Of a stretch of 64,000 nt of DNA, positions 27,472-35,846 are shown in pieces (the first letter of the stretch is position 1; every line of letters begins with the position of its first letter). Source of the DNA: Yaniella halotolerans DSM 15476 (GTDB lineage: Bacteria > Actinomycetota > Actinomycetes > Actinomycetales > Micrococcaceae); the NCBI RefSeq assembly GCF_000420805.1, contig NZ_ATVQ01000001.1, forward strand, positions 620,001-684,000, written 5' to 3'. The notes under the pieces are model-generated. The model was not told the origin of the DNA and searched no databases. It saw nothing but the letters and a program-made list of their open reading frames with translations. A program made the translations under genes and the position numbers.

Positions 27472-28118
27472 TACTCAGCACCACCCGTGCCCTGACTGGG
27501 TGTCAGGTTCCCATTAAATTCAGATGAGGCAACGCTGCCTTCTGCCGTGATGCCGGACTTCTGAAATACCTCTTTGACCGTCAGGAACAGGACTCGAGCG
27601 TCCAGCGCAAAGCTCTGGGTCTCTACATACTCGATGTCACGTTCAAACCGATCCGACCACTGGAGAAGGTTCCTCCCACCAACTTGTGCAAGACCGGTAA
27701 TGCCAGGCCGCACCTCGTGTCGTCTCCGTTGACGGTCGTCGTAGCGTTCTAAGTAACGAACGTGCAGGGGCCTGGGTCCAACAAGGCTCATCTCTCCCCT
27801 CAGGACATTCCAGAGTGAGGGCAACTCGTCCAAGCTTGTTGCCCGCAGTTTCTTCCCAAAGGGTGTTATGCGATCCTCATTTGAGACCAAGCCCGCTGCT
27901 TCATCGATGTCTCGCATGCTGCGGAATTTATACAGCGTGAAAATTTTCTCGTCTTTTCCAGGGCGCTCCTGTTTAAAGATCACGGGTGAACCCAACTTGG
28001 CCTTTACCGCGAGGCTTACGCCCGCAATAACTGGCGACAAGACGACCAGCCCAAGTCCTGCACCAACGATGTCTATGATGCGCTTGGTGGAGGCATAATT
28101 TTTCTTGCGCGAATTCAT
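27471..28118 (-). CDS. Initiating sugar-phosphate transferase
   Basis: 215-residue monotopic phosphoglycosyl transferase, the starter enzyme for region 2. Motifs: KRIIDIVGAGLGLVVLSPVI (re-entrant helix), LYKFRSM, TSLDELPSLWNVL with the catalytic Asp-Glu, and LVGPRPLHVRY. It lies directly after the UDP-FucNAc genes, so FucNAc or a PglF-derived amino sugar may be the first residue. The paralogue at 15597-16208 is of the same minimal type. Confidence 0.92.
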   Translation of the reverse strand: MNSRKKNYASTKRIIDIVGAGLGLVVLSPVIAGVSLAVKAKLGSPVIFKQERPGKDEKIFTLYKFRSMRDIDEAAGLVSNEDRITPFGKKLRATSLDELPSLWNVLRGEMSLVGPRPLHVRYLERYDDRQRRRHEVRPGITGLAQVGGRNLLQWSDRFERDIEYVETQSFALDARVLFLTVKEVFQKSGITAEGSVASSEFNGNLTPSQGTGGAE

Positions 28119-28125
28119 GAGTTCT

Positions 28126-29316
28126 CTACCCTCTTTCCCCTACAAGAGCTTCCCCACGGCTGACGGTTTTGTCTTCAGCATCTCGTCTTCGTCGGATCCC
28201 TTTCCGCAAATGGTGGGTCGAGGCATGGGAACGTATGTAGTTCACGACTCGGCGTGAAGAATCAGTAATGCGGTAATCATCGGGCACAGTAGCGGGCCCA
28301 TTTGTGTGGAACTGTTCAATCGCCATGCGAACCGCATCGACCACATCGTCTCGGTCCAGACCGGTAATGAGAATAGCTCCTGTATCAACAGCTTCTGGCC
28401 GCTCGATCGCATCACGTAGCGTCACCGCTGGGAAACCTAGCAGCGAGGATTCTTCTGCGATGGTTCCAGAGTCTGAAATCACACAGCGCGCATTGAGCTG
28501 CAGCTTGTTGTAATCGTGAAAACCTAATGGGTCGTGAAGTCGAATATCTCCGTTGACCACCATTTCAAAGTCTTCAAGACGTTTCCGAGTCCTCGGATGC
28601 GTGGAGACCAGCAGTGGCAAGTCTTGGTCCAGTGCCACCTCCTGCAGTGATGCAACGACTTGTTCCAGCCGTTCTTTGAGATCAACATTTTCTTCGCGAT
28701 GCACACTGGCCAGAAGATACTTGCCTTCTTCGAGACCAAGTCTGGCCAGGACATCTGAGGAATCAATCTGTTCACGATAGGTGTTCAGCACTTCTGTGAT
28801 GGGTGACCCCATCACCATCACATCCTGCGGTGCGATTCCCTCGGCCAAGAGGTTTCGGCGCGAATGCTCGGTGTACGCCAGATTGTAATCGCTGACGTGA
28901 TCGACCAGGTGGCGATTGATTTCTTCTGGAACGTTTGGATCGAACGAGCGGTTGCCGGCCTCCAGGTGGAAAACCGGTATCTTGAGTCGTTTCGCCATAA
29001 TGGCGGAGATACAACTATTGGTGTCCCCCAGGACCACCATGGCATCGGGCTGCTCTTGCAGGATGACTCGCTCGGTACCCCGAAGGACATCCCCCAAGAC
29101 GGACCCCAGTGAAGTGGTCTCTACCTCCAAAAAATGATCTGGTGCAGGAAGCCCAAGATCTTCAAAAAAGACTTGGTTCAGGGTGTAATCGTAGTTTTGA
29201 CCGGTATGCACCAGCACGTGGTCTGTCGCAGTTTCAAGGCGTCGGATAACACAGGCCAGTCGAATGATTTCTGGCCTGGTTCCGACAACCGTCATAACTT
29301 TAAGCTGCTTGTGCAT
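28126..29316 (-). CDS. capG: UDP-N-acetyl-L-fucosamine synthase (2-epimerase CapG/FnlC)
   Basis: Non-hydrolysing UDP-HexNAc 2-epimerase family member of 396 residues. Motifs: VMTVVGTRPEIIRL, VHTGQNYDYTLNQVFFEDL, HLEAGNRSFD, EINRHLVDH and SDSGTIAEES. By family it could be WecB (UDP-ManNAc), but the two genes upstream are CapF and CapE. That makes the final step to UDP-N-acetyl-L-fucosamine more likely. The ATG at 29316 is kept because homologues begin with a KxLKVMTVVGTRPE pattern; an ATG at 29295 would overlap the CapF stop as ATGA. Confidence 0.88.
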   Translation of the reverse strand: MHKQLKVMTVVGTRPEIIRLACVIRRLETATDHVLVHTGQNYDYTLNQVFFEDLGLPAPDHFLEVETTSLGSVLGDVLRGTERVILQEQPDAMVVLGDTNSCISAIMAKRLKIPVFHLEAGNRSFDPNVPEEINRHLVDHVSDYNLAYTEHSRRNLLAEGIAPQDVMVMGSPITEVLNTYREQIDSSDVLARLGLEEGKYLLASVHREENVDLKERLEQVVASLQEVALDQDLPLLVSTHPRTRKRLEDFEMVVNGDIRLHDPLGFHDYNKLQLNARCVISDSGTIAEESSLLGFPAVTLRDAIERPEAVDTGAILITGLDRDDVVDAVRMAIEQFHTNGPATVPDDYRITDSSRRVVNYIRSHASTHHLRKGIRRRRDAEDKTVSRGEALVGERG

Positions 29317-30410
29317 GTGACAGGCTCCGTAATCGTATCTGGTTGTTCCGGGTCAAAAATGTCGTTTGTCCAAAAGGCGGTATAGAGCATCCCGGTGCCG
29401 ACATTCGAAATACTGTGCGTATATAGCGTTGGCATATCAACGCTCAACGGTTCGTTGCCCGATACTCGGTAGGTGAAGACTTGATCGTCGAAGAGTCTTC
29501 GAAGTTTGATCTCTGCTTCACCTGCTAGGACGGTAAAGCGCTCTACTTTGCGCCGGTGGTAGTGGTCTCCCCGAGTAATGCCCGGCGCAGTTGTCGAGAA
29601 CGAGGTTTGGCCGGTGCCTCCGTGTGAGCGAAGGATTTCGAAGAAGTCTCCGCGATGATCTGCGTGACGTTGAATAGCGATCGGGGTGTGTGCCGGAAAG
29701 GTATACGACCGGTAAGTGTTGAAGAGGTCTCGGCGAAATGCTGTCGCCAGGTCGGGGATTTCTCCGTGTGCGTAGACTTCAGCGAACTCTTCGAGCAGAT
29801 CTTTGATGCCTGAGACCGATTCCCACTGCGATAAGGCAACCATTTTGTCTACCGGTGTGTAGCCCAGTAGGACGTCTGCAGCATGTTGTGCATGGAGCAG
29901 TTGTAACTCACGGTCCTGTTGGATTTCGGCTGGTTGGCCAGTGGCAATGAGATGACTAAAGGTGGCCACCACGGAGTTGTAAAACGGACGTCCATATTCG
30001 CCAAAGAGGTTTGGCAATACGATGTTTTCAAACCTCAGCCCCAGTGTTTGCGCGGTGGCTGCAAGTATTTCAGCGGCCTGGTATTTTGCTGCTCCGTAGT
30101 TGGTGCCCGTGATGATCTGAATGCTATTGGCATACACGATTCTTGTCGGCGGCTGTTGGAGTCCCTCAAGAGTGGCGGCTAGCTGGTTGGCGAACAGTAT
30201 ATTTCCGGCTGTGACTTCCTCATCGGTTCCCCGATTGACGGCCGCCAGGTGGATGACCGCATCGGTTGCTTCCATGGCGGCTTGAGCCTGGTCCAGATCG
30301 AATGCGTTGCCCAGTGGGATGCTCACGGTTTGGATTCCGTAGTCCAGGGCTGCTGCACGGAGGTGGAATCCGAGAAAGCCGCCTGCTCCGGTCATGGCGA
30401 TGGTTGTCAT
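29292..30410 (-). CDS. capF: UDP-sugar 4-reductase/3-epimerase CapF (FnlB/WbjC)
   Basis: 372-residue bifunctional enzyme of the UDP-L-FucNAc pathway. It has an N-terminal SDR domain (MTGAGGFLGFHLR; YGAAKYQAAE as Tyr-Lys motif) and a C-terminal cupin from about residue 245. The cupin carries GDHYHRRKVERFTVLAG with His ligands for the metal. CapF reduces the 4-keto intermediate made by CapE. The ATG overlaps the CapE stop as ATGA. This SDR-cupin fusion is specific to CapF-like proteins, so the call is firm. Confidence 0.94.
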   Translation of the reverse strand: MTTIAMTGAGGFLGFHLRAAALDYGIQTVSIPLGNAFDLDQAQAAMEATDAVIHLAAVNRGTDEEVTAGNILFANQLAATLEGLQQPPTRIVYANSIQIITGTNYGAAKYQAAEILAATAQTLGLRFENIVLPNLFGEYGRPFYNSVVATFSHLIATGQPAEIQQDRELQLLHAQHAADVLLGYTPVDKMVALSQWESVSGIKDLLEEFAEVYAHGEIPDLATAFRRDLFNTYRSYTFPAHTPIAIQRHADHRGDFFEILRSHGGTGQTSFSTTAPGITRGDHYHRRKVERFTVLAGEAEIKLRRLFDDQVFTYRVSGNEPLSVDMPTLYTHSISNVGTGMLYTAFWTNDIFDPEQPDTITEPVTCTSSLKL

Positions 30411-31453
30411 GAGGCTTTCCGTTCTAGTGGGGCCAGGCCCGCTGCTTGTAGTTCTGCGCGGACTCCTGGGAGCGTGAGGAGGAGGTCTTCTGTCTCTGCC
30501 ACGCTCATGCGTTCTACCGTGTGCGAGTCATAGTCTTGGAAGAAATGTTGTGTTCGGTCGCCTTCTTCGAAATACAGCTCGTAGTTGAGTTCTCGATTAT
30601 CAGCGGGGATACGGAAGTATTCACCGTGGTCTTGGGCTCTAGCTAGTTCTTCTCTGCTGGCCAAGGCTTCAGACACTTTCTCTGCGTGCCGGGTACCAAT
30701 GACGTCGACACTGGCTCTTGAGGCGAAGAGGTTGATGAGTGCTTGTGCGAGATCGCCGATGGTGCAGGCTTTTGCTTTGCGGATGAAAAGATCGCCCTGT
30801 TGAGCGTTATGGAATGCATATTCGACCAACGAAACGGAATCATCAAGTGACATCATGAATCGAGTCATGTCCGGGTTCGTGACCGTCAGGTTTTTGCTTG
30901 CTTTGAGCTGTTGAATAAACAACGGGATGACTGAGCCGCGCGAGTACATAACGTTGCCGTACCGGACGCACGACACGACCGTCTCGGAGGTTCGGTTATT
31001 GAGGCCAAAAGCCACTGCGAGTTTTTCCATCATGGCTTTACTCATGCCCATGGCATTCACAGGATAGACCGCTTTATCGGTTGAGAGACAGACAACGGAT
31101 GAGACGTCTGCATAGTCGGCGGCCCTGAGTACGTTTTCGGAACCAAGGACATTGGTTCGTACCGCTTCCAGCGGGAAGAATTCACATGATGGCACTTGTT
31201 TGAGTGCGGCTGCGTGAAAGACGTAGTCCACAGATTTCATGGCGCGCTCGACGCTGGTGTATTCCCGGACATCGCCGAGGTAAAATCTCAAACGGTCATC
31301 ATTGAGGTCGTGCCGCATCTGGTCCTGTTTTGCTTCATCACGGCTCAAGATCCGAATTTCTTGTATATCTCCACGCTCAAGTAAGGCACTGGCTACGGTA
31401 TTTCCAAATGAGCCTGTCCCACCGGTGATGAGTACAGTACTGTGCGAGGTCAT
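30407..31453 (-). CDS. capE: UDP-GlcNAc 4,6-dehydratase/5-epimerase CapE (FnlA/WbjB)
   Basis: 348-residue soluble SDR enzyme. It has the NAD motif VLITGGTGSFG and the stretch STDKAVYPVNAMGMSK. The Met in NAMG, where most SDRs have Tyr, distinguishes the CapE/WbjB group from FlaA1/PseB. It inverts C5 while dehydrating UDP-GlcNAc, giving the first intermediate of UDP-L-FucNAc synthesis. The start overlaps the WbuB-like gene's stop as ATGA and is followed by capF and capG in pathway order. Confidence 0.95.
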   Translation of the reverse strand: MTSHSTVLITGGTGSFGNTVASALLERGDIQEIRILSRDEAKQDQMRHDLNDDRLRFYLGDVREYTSVERAMKSVDYVFHAAALKQVPSCEFFPLEAVRTNVLGSENVLRAADYADVSSVVCLSTDKAVYPVNAMGMSKAMMEKLAVAFGLNNRTSETVVSCVRYGNVMYSRGSVIPLFIQQLKASKNLTVTNPDMTRFMMSLDDSVSLVEYAFHNAQQGDLFIRKAKACTIGDLAQALINLFASRASVDVIGTRHAEKVSEALASREELARAQDHGEYFRIPADNRELNYELYFEEGDRTQHFFQDYDSHTVERMSVAETEDLLLTLPGVRAELQAAGLAPLERKAS

Positions 31454-32706
31454 GACGACTCCTTCAAAGGTGTAGGTGTGAGTGCACCATGTGTTGTCTG
31501 TTGCAAAATCGATTCGATTTGGTTCATTGCAGAGGCTTGCGACATGTGTTCGAGATACAACTTGCGGGCGTTGGCACCCATCTGTGCTCGCTCGGCTCGT
31601 GTCATAGCCTGCGCCTTCTTGAAGGCCCTAAATATCGACTCAACATTTTCGGGTTCTGCCACAATCCCGGCCTGATGATCAGTGATAAGCTGCGCCACAT
31701 CGCCTTGCACCGTCGTAATGACTGGCACTCCGGCAGCCAGGCTGGCTTGCAGTTTCGAGGGAATCGTCGCCCGGAAAATGGGAAGGTCTTTGAGCGTGAC
31801 CAGTTGGAAATCTGCTTTGAGATACTTGTCCGCGACCTCGGTTTTGGACAGTCTGCCCAGGAATCGAATATTTGATGCACCGTGGGCAGCCTCGCGGAGG
31901 CTTTGTTCCTGGTTGCCACCGCCGGCAAGTTCCAAGCTGAAATCCTGATCCTCTTGAAACCTGCGGGCGGCAGCGATAACGGTTTCAAGGTCTTGGAAGG
32001 CGCCCAGGTTGCCGGCATACAGTAGGTTCAAGCCACCATCAGAAAATGCGGCACTGTCTTTTACCCGGATCGAGGATTCGACCGCCCAGTTATACACCAC
32101 CGAGCATCGATCTGGATCATTGCCGCGGTCGACCAGCACGTTTTTCATACCCGGTGAGATGGCGATATTCCCGGCAGCGTTGCCGTATAAGCGTTTCAGC
32201 CACGGCTTCAGCAGTGCATCGATACGTTTGACGAGACCACCGTTGACCATGCCGGAGTCTGTGACTGACTCCGGCCAGAGATCTTGCACGTGCACGATAT
32301 ACGGGATGCCTAGCAGTTTCTGCCATATTTGTGCGGGGATTGCTGCCGTGGCGGGAGTGCCATATACATACACAACGTCAGCGTCTTTGATCTTCGAGGT
32401 GACCGTCAGAGCGCTCAAACTAAACGTTAGAAAGTTCGCAATGCGTTCGAGTGCTTTGCGTGAGTAATTGGTTATCAAGGGCACTCGGTGCACGGTTATT
32501 CCGTCGATTTCTTCGGTGAACCGGAAGCGTTGTTTATATCCCGAGTACAGTTTCCCTTCGGGCCGGTTTGGGTACCCTGTCACAACGCGCACGCTATACC
32601 CACGCCCGTCCAGTTCGCGCGCGATCGTGGAGGCAATGCGTTGAGGCTCGGGGGTGTAGAACTGTGAGAGCACCACAACTTGCTTTTTCTGCCGCTTGTG
32701 TTTCAT
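31450..32706 (-). CDS. Glycosyltransferase family 4, WbuB-like
   Basis: 418-residue GT-B enzyme. The opening VVVLSQFYTPEPQRIASTIA and the phrases VVTGYPNRPEGKLYSGY and VHVQDLWPESVTDSG are hallmarks of the WbuB/WcaI branch, whose members transfer L-FucNAc. The usual EX7E donor motif is replaced by IFRATIPSKLQASLAAG, as in that branch. It is immediately upstream of capE-capF-capG, so N-acetyl-L-fucosaminyl transfer is a good prediction. It overlaps the phosphatase stop as TAATG. Confidence 0.9.
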   Translation of the reverse strand: MKHKRQKKQVVVLSQFYTPEPQRIASTIARELDGRGYSVRVVTGYPNRPEGKLYSGYKQRFRFTEEIDGITVHRVPLITNYSRKALERIANFLTFSLSALTVTSKIKDADVVYVYGTPATAAIPAQIWQKLLGIPYIVHVQDLWPESVTDSGMVNGGLVKRIDALLKPWLKRLYGNAAGNIAISPGMKNVLVDRGNDPDRCSVVYNWAVESSIRVKDSAAFSDGGLNLLYAGNLGAFQDLETVIAAARRFQEDQDFSLELAGGGNQEQSLREAAHGASNIRFLGRLSKTEVADKYLKADFQLVTLKDLPIFRATIPSKLQASLAAGVPVITTVQGDVAQLITDHQAGIVAEPENVESIFRAFKKAQAMTRAERAQMGANARKLYLEHMSQASAMNQIESILQQTTHGALTPTPLKESS

Positions 32707-33317
32707 TACTGTTGCGCCCTTTCAATCTGGGAAACCGTAGTGACCTTGGTAATGCGATCCACGAAGTGCACGACCTGATCCACTGCATCTGTAAGCACTT
32801 TCGCCGAACGTTCATACGCGCGATTCGATCTGCCATAGGGATCCTCAGCGTCGTAGAGATCCTCCGGGTAGAGGCGGGGTACGACACCGCGCATGCGCGT
32901 CACCAGATGCATAAACGCGGCTTCAATACCTGGCTGATGCTGCATGCACCGGGTGAGTTCTGGTTCGCTGATGTGTGACACGATGTGTGCGAGTTCGTGC
33001 AGGGTAAATGCGCGTCGCACAGCTGGTGGGTAAAGCTTGACCGCGGCTCCACGATGTTGCCGTGACATCCCGAGGATGAGGTCGCTTGCCGCCACCATGT
33101 CTTCGGTTAGCGTGCGTGCCCGATAGTCGTGGGCATCGTGGAAACCCATGCGGGTGGCGATCCGTTGGGTCTCTTCCGGTATACGATCGCCGACTAAGGG
33201 CGAAGTACCGGCGCTGTGAACTCGAAAAATCGCAGGATCCAGTCGCTCCGCTAACAGTTGGGCAACGAGCGGAGATCGGCAAACGTTTCCGGTGCAGAGC
33301 GTGAGGATACAAATCAT
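32706..33317 (-). CDS. Low-molecular-weight protein-tyrosine phosphatase (Wzb-like)
   Basis: 203-residue phosphatase that would dephosphorylate the adjacent tyrosine kinase and so cycle polymer export. The active-site loop CX5R is CTGNVCR at residues ~8-14. The general-acid loop is AEDPYGRSNRAYE near ~160. It is longer than Wzb (about 150 residues) because of an insertion around 105-140, a form common in actinobacteria. Its ATG overlaps the kinase stop as ATGA. No such gene is visible beside the region 1 kinase. Confidence 0.93.
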   Translation of the reverse strand: MICILTLCTGNVCRSPLVAQLLAERLDPAIFRVHSAGTSPLVGDRIPEETQRIATRMGFHDAHDYRARTLTEDMVAASDLILGMSRQHRGAAVKLYPPAVRRAFTLHELAHIVSHISEPELTRCMQHQPGIEAAFMHLVTRMRGVVPRLYPEDLYDAEDPYGRSNRAYERSAKVLTDAVDQVVHFVDRITKVTTVSQIERAQQ

Positions 33318-34750
33318 GATTGGGACCTCAAGCTGCGAGCGCGAGCACGGTAGGGAGTACGTTCGGGAGCTGCAACAGATGCACCGTAGATCGCCGAAGA
33401 CGCTTGTACTTCTCTGTTGGCGATGTAGCCGAGCAGTCGACTCTCAACAGAACGCAGGGCTTCCAAGGCATCTTCTACTTGACGCCATTTTGTGCGACCA
33501 ACGCAAACCACCAGGAGCGTCCCCAGGGTGAGCGTTGAAACCACCGCAGCATCAGTTACCGGCAAAATTGGTGAGGTATCGATCAGCACATAATCTGAAG
33601 TTTCCTCGAGCCGGCGCACCACGTTCCCCATAGCTTCGGATCCCAGGAGTTCGCTGGGGTTTGGTGGGATTTGCCCTGCAGGTAAGACCTTGAGGTTGTG
33701 CAGCCCCCATGGTTGGAGTACGTCCTCAAGTTTGATGTGGTCAATGAGCACGTCACTGAGTCCCGCAGAGCCCTCGATCCCCATGACCTGCGCGATGCGA
33801 GGTTTACGCAAATCAGCATCGATCAGTGTCACCCGTGCTCCTGATTCGGCGAGCACCACCGCAAGATTGGCCACGGTATGGCTTTTTCCTTCGCCCGGCA
33901 GTGCGCTGGAGACCATGAACGTTCCACAGCGTTCCCCTGGACTCAAAAACTTCAAATTCGTCCGGAGAATTCGGAACGCCTCTGCACGCTGCGAACGCCG
34001 ATCCTCGTGGACCACAAGTGGTTGCGCCTCTATCTGCTGCTCTTCAGGAATGCGCCCGAGTACTGGCAGATCAGAAAAGGCTTCAAGGTCTCGGGCTGAG
34101 TGAATGCGAGTATCTAAGACATCCCGAAGGATAGCTAAACCGATGCCGGCGAGGAACCCGATAAACACTCCGAGTATGCCGTTTCTGACGAAATACGAGC
34201 CGTTATGTTGTTCTGGCGTGGGGGCTGCATCCACGGTGCGAACGAGTACCGGGCTATTAGAGCTTTCACTGTTGGTCTCTAGGTCGCCCTCTACCACCTC
34301 GGCGAACACACGGCCCGTCGTTTTCGCAATATTGGCAGCGACATCGGCACGCACGTGGGTAGCGGTGATGTTTAGCAGGACCGAGTCTGTAGGCGAAGAG
34401 ACCTCAAGAATCCTGCGGAGTTCATCAGTACTCATATTCAGTTGTAACTCGTCGATCACCTCGTCCAGTACCAAGGACGTCGTGACGATATCCGTATAAC
34501 TCGTCATCGCAGACTGCGCGAAGTTTGCCCCCTGCAAGAGATCACCTGTGGCACCGGTATTGGCACTACGAACCGAAATGTACAGCGTGGTGGTCGTTTC
34601 ATACACTGGAGTTTTTTGAGCTGACACGGTGAGCGCGACGAGTAGACCGAGCACTGGGGCAGCAACAACGATGAGCCAGTGCTTGGCAAGTATCCGCCTG
34701 TATTCGAAGAAGCGGTCTCTTCTCAGGTGCGTCTCAGTAGCCGTGTTCAC
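33314..34750 (-). CDS. Polysaccharide tyrosine autokinase (Wzz-BY-kinase)
   Basis: 478-residue chain-length regulator and tyrosine kinase. The Wzz domain spans ~1-215 with membrane segments at ~24-44 and ~190-208. The kinase has Walker A (PGEGKSHT, ~285-292), Walker A' (IDADLRK, ~310-316) and Walker B (VLIDTSP, ~388-394). The C-terminus ends in an Arg-rich stretch and has only scattered tyrosines (442, 455, 467), not the cluster seen in 1-1384. It may be phosphorylated elsewhere or have lost tail regulation. The GTG start has GGAGAA upstream. Gene order kinase-phosphatase is canonical. Confidence 0.93.
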   Translation of the reverse strand: MNTATETHLRRDRFFEYRRILAKHWLIVVAAPVLGLLVALTVSAQKTPVYETTTTLYISVRSANTGATGDLLQGANFAQSAMTSYTDIVTTSLVLDEVIDELQLNMSTDELRRILEVSSPTDSVLLNITATHVRADVAANIAKTTGRVFAEVVEGDLETNSESSNSPVLVRTVDAAPTPEQHNGSYFVRNGILGVFIGFLAGIGLAILRDVLDTRIHSARDLEAFSDLPVLGRIPEEQQIEAQPLVVHEDRRSQRAEAFRILRTNLKFLSPGERCGTFMVSSALPGEGKSHTVANLAVVLAESGARVTLIDADLRKPRIAQVMGIEGSAGLSDVLIDHIKLEDVLQPWGLHNLKVLPAGQIPPNPSELLGSEAMGNVVRRLEETSDYVLIDTSPILPVTDAAVVSTLTLGTLLVVCVGRTKWRQVEDALEALRSVESRLLGYIANREVQASSAIYGASVAAPERTPYRARARSLRSQS

Positions 34751-34777
34751 AAGTATTCTTCTCCAAAATAGTGATGC

Positions 34778-35845
34778 TTAGATCGTGTGCCACAGCAACG
34801 GTTGCTGGCGAGCAGGGACCGGGGTCTTGGTAGTGTTCGCGGGTTCAAAGCCGATAATGCCTTCGTGCTTGGCACCTAAGAAGTCATGCTGATAGGTGTT
34901 CCAGCCTGTGCGAGGTTCGATGCCCAGGGTTGAAGCGACCATGAAATGCGGGATGTCGGCTCCGGCGATGTGGCAGAACGGATATCCGCCGCCAAAGCGC
35001 GGGTTGATATCGATCACGTGAGGGGTGCCGTCTTCAGTGACGATCACGTCAACGTCAATAGTTCCGCGAATGCCCAGTGCTGCGTTGAGCGCTTTGGCAA
35101 CACCTCGAAATTGATCCGTAGGGACGGTAATAGCCGCAGATGTTTCGCCGTGGCGCATCCGCATTTTGCGACGTCCGAGGATGCCTTCAACTGAACCGCC
35201 TCGGACCGGCGTGACAATATCAAGGCCGTACTCGATACCACCTAGGTCCTGTTGGAGCACCAGTCCGTCGAGCCGTGCAGGGTCTTGTTCAATCAACTCG
35301 ACACCTCGAGTATTGAGCCACTGATGCGCCTGTTCTTGGCCGAAACGCAGTAGACCTGATGAACCACTGCCCAACCGATCTTTGATGATCAAATCCGAGG
35401 AACTCTCGATGAGTTCGAGAGCACCAACTGCATCCGAAAGTGGCACAGTCTTGGGGGTGGGCACCCCTACGCTGCGCAGGGCACGATACGTAGCCAATTT
35501 GTCGGCCACGACAATCTGGGCACTGGCATCCAAAATTGGAACGACGATGCCTCGGGAACGAAGTTCGTCACCAATTGATTGCGACAGCACCGTGATTTCA
35601 TGATCATTCAGCGAAATGAACAGATCCGGTTGTAGCTCGTCAATCAACTCCAAGAGACGACCCTGGTAAGCCGCATCGGTGAAAGCCGGGATGTGAAAAT
35701 GTCGGTCAGCTGCCGCGGCTGCAGCAGCACCTGGATCATTGTCCAGGACATACACTTCGCCGGGAATGTCTGCTTGTTGGAGTGCTTCTTTGAACCATTG
35801 CACCAGGTAGACTCTTCGACCGGCCGAACTAATGATGATCCGCAT
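34778..35845 (-). CDS. ATP-grasp domain protein
   Basis: 355-residue ATP-grasp enzyme of the carbamoyl-phosphate-synthase-like type. It has an N-terminal pre-ATP-grasp domain (IIISSAGRRVYLVQWF), the nucleotide-binding part (VADKLATYRAL, DLIIKDRLGSGSSGL) and the Mg site (TIDVDVIVTEDG, VIDINPRFGGGYP). Such enzymes couple a carboxylate to an amine or thiol. Homologues occur in polysaccharide clusters, where they may attach an amino acid to a sugar; that is inference. AAGGAG precedes the ATG, which lies 1 nt after the upstream stop. Confidence 0.85.
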   Translation of the reverse strand: MRIIISSAGRRVYLVQWFKEALQQADIPGEVYVLDNDPGAAAAAAADRHFHIPAFTDAAYQGRLLELIDELQPDLFISLNDHEITVLSQSIGDELRSRGIVVPILDASAQIVVADKLATYRALRSVGVPTPKTVPLSDAVGALELIESSSDLIIKDRLGSGSSGLLRFGQEQAHQWLNTRGVELIEQDPARLDGLVLQQDLGGIEYGLDIVTPVRGGSVEGILGRRKMRMRHGETSAAITVPTDQFRGVAKALNAALGIRGTIDVDVIVTEDGTPHVIDINPRFGGGYPFCHIAGADIPHFMVASTLGIEPRTGWNTYQHDFLGAKHEGIIGFEPANTTKTPVPARQQPLLWHTI

Positions 35846-35846
35846 C

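Noticed and set aside
28126-29316. WecB making UDP-ManNAc
   Set aside because: Same family, but its place after capE and capF favours the UDP-FucNAc 2-epimerase role.
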